From contig PBVH01000011.1 in assembly GCA_002728175.1 (NCBI GenBank), forward strand, positions 9,016 to 25,676: DNA of 16,661 nt. The letters are read 5' to 3'. Below the pieces are notes generated by a model. The model ran no database searches and had not been told where the DNA came from. It saw only the letters and a program-made list of their open reading frames with translations. The translations under genes were made by a program, and so were the position numbers. The stretch comes from Flavobacteriales bacterium. GTDB lineage: Bacteria; Bacteroidota; Bacteroidia; Flavobacteriales; BACL11. Of the stretch, positions 14,092 to 16,661 are shown in pieces; positions within the stretch are counted from its first letter, which is position 1, and each line of letters starts with the position of its first letter.

Positions 14092-14675
14092 TAACTAGCA
14101 AATCTTTGATTAATAAATTTTACAAATTTTGAAACAGCTATTGCTCTATGACTAATTTTTGATTTTTCTTTTACAGACATCTGAGCAAATGTTAAATTAA
14201 AATTATTTGGACGAAAAATAGGGTCATAACCAAAACCATAATAACCAATTTTTTCATTTGTAATTATTCCTTCTATTGATCCTTCAAAAAAATATTCCTT
14301 GCCATCCAAAATTAAGCAAATGACAGTTTTAAAAATTGCATTTCTATTTTTTATACTTTCTAATTTCTTTAAAACTTTATTCATATTATCATCTGCAGAA
14401 CAATTTAACCCTGCATATCTCGCAGAAAATACACCTGGCTCATTGTTTAGAGATAAAATTTCTAAACCCGAATCGTCAGCAAAACAATTTTTGTTAAATT
14501 TTTTATATATAAATCTTGCTTTCTGAGATGCATTATCTTTTAATGTTAATCCTGTTTCTTCAAGATCATCAGAGTGGTTTAAATCATTAATACTTAATAT
14601 ATTAATTTTATCGATAATAATATGCTTAATTTCTTTAAGCTTATTTTTATTATTTGTTGCAAAAACTAAATCCAT
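14091..14675 (-). CDS. rdgB: XTP/dITP diphosphatase (RdgB/HAM1)
   Basis: RdgB cleans the nucleotide pool by hydrolysing dITP, XTP and ITP to monophosphates and pyrophosphate. The 194 residues show all family blocks: the N-terminal FATNNKNKLKEIK, then FADDSGLEILSLNNEPGVFS followed by ARYAG (metal-binding acidic pair), then GYYGFGYDPIF for the base pocket, then FAQMSVKEKSKISHRAIAV near the C-terminus. The start ATG at 14675 shares one base with the rlmH stop (TAATG), and its own stop shares one base with the MBOAT start, so the three genes are translationally linked. Confidence 0.96.
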   Translation of the reverse strand: MDLVFATNNKNKLKEIKHIIIDKINILSINDLNHSDDLEETGLTLKDNASQKARFIYKKFNKNCFADDSGLEILSLNNEPGVFSARYAGLNCSADDNMNKVLKKLESIKNRNAIFKTVICLILDGKEYFFEGSIEGIITNEKIGYYGFGYDPIFRPNNFNLTFAQMSVKEKSKISHRAIAVSKFVKFINQRFAS

Positions 14676-15142
14676 TAATTATGATGATAGGGTTGATTAT
14701 TTAAAATTGTAAAAGATCTATATAACTGCTCTACGAAAATTAATCTAACCATTTGATGAGTAAAAGTCATTTGTGATAAAGATATTTTCTCATTTGCTAT
14801 TTCATATATTTCATCATGAAAACCAAATGCACCGCCAGTTACAAAAACTACTCTTTTCGTACTACTAATCATTAATTTAGATATTTTTTTACTAAAGTCA
14901 ACAGAATTAAAAGATGATCCTTCAGAATCTAAAAGAATAACATAATCATTGTTATTGATAATCTTTTTTATAGCTTCTGATTCATTCTTTTTAACTTTAT
15001 CTTTTAAAGAGTTATTTTTTCTGATTATTAAATTTTTGATATCAAATTTAGTATAATATTGGATTTTTCTATTATACTCTCTAATAGCTGAATCAATATT
15101 TTTATCATTAGTCTTTCCAACATTTAATAATAGGAACTTCAT
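14675..15142 (-). CDS. rlmH: 23S rRNA (pseudouridine-1915-N3)-methyltransferase RlmH
   Basis: RlmH is a SPOUT-class enzyme that methylates pseudouridine 1915 in helix 69 of 23S rRNA on the assembled ribosome. The 155-residue length is standard. Blocks seen are LLLNVGKT at the start, the helix EYNRKIQYY, VILLDSEGSSFNSVDFS, the SAM-binding knot loop VVFVTGGAFGF, and the C-terminal LSQMTFTHQMVRLIFVEQLY with the final tail PYHHN, where the last two His fit the family's conserved end. It is the first gene of the rlmH-rdgB-MBOAT-SGNH operon and is divergent from nadC with only 36 bp between starts. A one-mismatch promoter element (TAATATTG on the minus strand, 15157-15164) lies upstream. Confidence 0.96.
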   Translation of the reverse strand: MKFLLLNVGKTNDKNIDSAIREYNRKIQYYTKFDIKNLIIRKNNSLKDKVKKNESEAIKKIINNNDYVILLDSEGSSFNSVDFSKKISKLMISSTKRVVFVTGGAFGFHDEIYEIANEKISLSQMTFTHQMVRLIFVEQLYRSFTILNNQPYHHN

Positions 15143-15143
15143 T

Positions 15144-15173
15144 TTTGTATTTTTGACAATATTAATAATTTTG
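15144..15173 (+). promoter_or_regulatory. Promoter (-33 and -7) for nadC
   Basis: This is the best promoter in the window: TTTG at 15144-15147, an 18-bp spacer, then TAATTTTG at 15166-15173 (exact TAnnTTTG). The -7 element ends 5 bases before the nadC ATG at 15179, so the transcript would start at or within a base or two of the start codon and be essentially leaderless. Confidence 0.6.
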
Positions 15174-15178
15174 TATTT

Positions 15179-16024
15179 ATGAATCGTGATGACATCAACA
15201 GTTTTATTGAAAATTCTTTAAAAGAAGATATTGGAAGTGGCGACCACACAACTTTAGCAACAATAAATAAAAATAAAATCAACAAAGCTCATATACTAGT
15301 AAAACAGAATGGCATAATTGCTGGAGTAGAATTAGCTAAGAAAATTTTAAAAAAAGTTGACAAAAAAATTAAATTAACTCAATACTTAGAGGACGGTGAA
15401 AAAGTAAATGAAGGAGATATTATTTTTAAAATAGTTGGTAGTACTCATTCTATTTTAAAATCAGAAAGATTGATTTTAAATTGTATGCAAAAAATGAGCT
15501 CTATTGCATCTCACACAAATGAAATTTGTCAACTTTTAAAAAATACTAAAACTAAAATTTTGGATACTAGAAAAACAACACCATTAAACAGAATAATTGA
15601 AAAATGGGCCGTTAGAATCGGTGGAGGTATTAATCATAGATTTGGTCTTTATGATATGATTATGATTAAAGACAATCACATTGATTTTGTTGGTAATGTG
15701 AAAAATGCTATAATTAACACTAAAAAATATATAAAACATCAAAACTTAGATTTAAAAATAATTGTTGAGGCAAGAAATTTAAATGAAGTTAATGAAATAA
15801 TTCAAGAAGGTGGGATAAACAGAATTTTACTTGATAACTTTAATTACCAAAAGACTAAAGAAGCTGTAAAAATTATAAATGGAAGATATGAAACTGAGTC
15901 GTCAGGTAATATTACTCAAAAAAATGTATTGAATTATGCCAAATGTGGTGTAGATTATGTTTCTATGGGAGCATTAACTAACTCCATTAAATCATTTGAT
16001 ATCAGCCTTAAATCTATTAAATGA
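15179..16024 (+). CDS. nadC: Nicotinate-nucleotide pyrophosphorylase (carboxylating)
   Basis: NadC (quinolinate phosphoribosyltransferase) turns quinolinate and PRPP into nicotinate mononucleotide, CO2 and pyrophosphate in de novo NAD synthesis. The 281 residues have the N-terminal EDIGSGDHTTLA, the helix block LILNCMQKMSSIASHT, and the phosphate-binding core ILDTRKTTPLNRIIEKWAVR followed by GGGINHRFGLYDMIMIKDNH. The barrel end shows IIVEARNLNEV, RILLDN, TESSGNIT and DYVSMGALT. The TESSGNI form is what I expect in Bacteroidota. No nadA or nadB is in the window. Its TGA overlaps the start of the YihY gene (ATGA). Confidence 0.96.
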   Translation: MNRDDINSFIENSLKEDIGSGDHTTLATINKNKINKAHILVKQNGIIAGVELAKKILKKVDKKIKLTQYLEDGEKVNEGDIIFKIVGSTHSILKSERLILNCMQKMSSIASHTNEICQLLKNTKTKILDTRKTTPLNRIIEKWAVRIGGGINHRFGLYDMIMIKDNHIDFVGNVKNAIINTKKYIKHQNLDLKIIVEARNLNEVNEIIQEGGINRILLDNFNYQKTKEAVKIINGRYETESSGNITQKNVLNYAKCGVDYVSMGALTNSIKSFDISLKSIK

Positions 16025-16661
16025 TACATTTCTTAATACAATTGTCAAAAAAGATAAAACTAAACAGCTTTTATAATTTGTCATTGCATGATATATTGTT
16101 TTTCTTTTACAAAGGTGTTAAACAAGGTGCTATAACAACACGAGCATCATCATTAGCATTTAATTTTTTTTTAGCTTTTTTTCCATCAATAATAGTCTTG
16201 TTCACTTTGATTCCATATATACCAATTGTAGATCTTCAAGAAACACTTATGGAATTAATCTCAACAATTTTACCTCCAAATACTAACGAAATTGCATTTT
16301 CAACTATATATGATATAATTAATAATCCAAGGTCGGGGCTTTTATCAATTGGATTTATTCTGACAATATTTTTTGCAACTAATGGTGTTAATTCATTAAT
16401 TGAGGCATTTAATTCCTCTTATCACATAAATGAAAGTCGATCAATAGTTAAACAACGATTATTATCTTTAGGAATTACTTTTTTATTATCATGTATTTTA
16501 ATGATAACTATTTTACTTATCATGTTTTCTAAAACTGTTGTCAATTACTTAATTAGTGCTGAGATTATTGAAAATAAATCAATAGAATATATTTTATTTG
16601 GAAAATGGATGGTAATAATTATTATGCTTTTTGTAGGCATTTCTATTATATACCATTTTGG
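16021..16661 (+). CDS. YihY/BrkB family inner-membrane protein (partial)
   Basis: The gene starts with ATG at 16021, overlapping the nadC stop by 4 bases, and is cut by the right edge after about 213 codons; the family is usually around 290-320 residues. The start region holds the family block near residues 40-60 (QGAITTRASSLAFNFFLAFF, then PSIIVLFTLIPYIP). Helices follow around 110 (GFILTIFFATNGVNSLIEAF), 140-160 and 195-212. Members were once called ribonuclease BN, but that activity belongs to a different protein; the real function is unknown, perhaps transport or envelope. I recall YihY genes next to nadC in other Flavobacteriia. Confidence 0.92.
   Translation, partial: MIHFLIQLSKKIKLNSFYNLSLHDILFFFYKGVKQGAITTRASSLAFNFFLAFFPSIIVLFTLIPYIPIVDLQETLMELISTILPPNTNEIAFSTIYDIINNPRSGLLSIGFILTIFFATNGVNSLIEAFNSSYHINESRSIVKQRLLSLGITFLLSCILMITILLIMFSKTVVNYLISAEIIENKSIEYILFGKWMVIIIMLFVGISIIYHF

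Noticed and set aside
12830..14526. Plus-strand open frames at 12830-13069 and 14299-14526
   Set aside because: They are antisense to the MBOAT and rdgB genes, whose motifs are continuous through these stretches.

Overview
The window looks like a stretch of core chromosome from a very AT-rich bacterium of the Bacteroidota, most likely a free-living (possibly marine) member of the Flavobacteriales with a compact genome. The evidence is a TonB-dependent receptor with an N-terminal carboxypeptidase-regulatory-like domain, a DUF3822-type gene in front of rsmD, a zapA / 6S RNA-like / rny cluster, repeated TAnnTTTG promoter elements a few bases in front of start codons, and no clear Shine-Dalgarno sequences. 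No mobile element, CRISPR array, rRNA or tRNA was seen.

Layout. Positions 1-1586 (minus): a 93-aa coiled-coil protein, zapA, a structured RNA that fits 6S RNA, and the 5' part of rny, which runs off the left edge. 1672-3369 (plus): a secreted M23 peptidase. 3364-3780 (minus): a thioredoxin-type arsenate reductase, overlapping the peptidase tail to tail. 3857-6304 (plus): a TonB-dependent receptor. 6308-9182 (minus): purL (short form) and a PlsC-like acyltransferase. 9260-11709 (plus): a small membrane protein, a DUF3822-like protein and rsmD, all overlapping, then coaD. 11690-15142 (minus): rlmH, rdgB, an MBOAT O-acyltransferase and its SGNH-like partner, tightly coupled. 15179-16661 (plus): nadC and a YihY/BrkB membrane protein cut by the right edge.

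Most genes are housekeeping: RNA turnover (rny), division (zapA, M23 peptidase), rRNA modification (rsmD, rlmH), nucleotide and cofactor supply (purL, rdgB, coaD, nadC) and envelope work (acyltransferase, TonB receptor, MBOAT/SGNH pair, YihY). Packing is extreme: two of the three convergent junctions overlap, the third has 3 bp between stop codons, and several neighbours share bases at stop/start codons. No intergenic stretch exceeds 300 bp; the longest, about 186 bp between zapA and rny, is almost filled by the RNA.

I found no clearly new system. The best candidates for a second look are the co-translated membrane protein plus DUF3822 pair in front of rsmD, the O-acylation pair built into the rlmH-rdgB operon, and the 6S-like RNA that abuts both of its neighbours.
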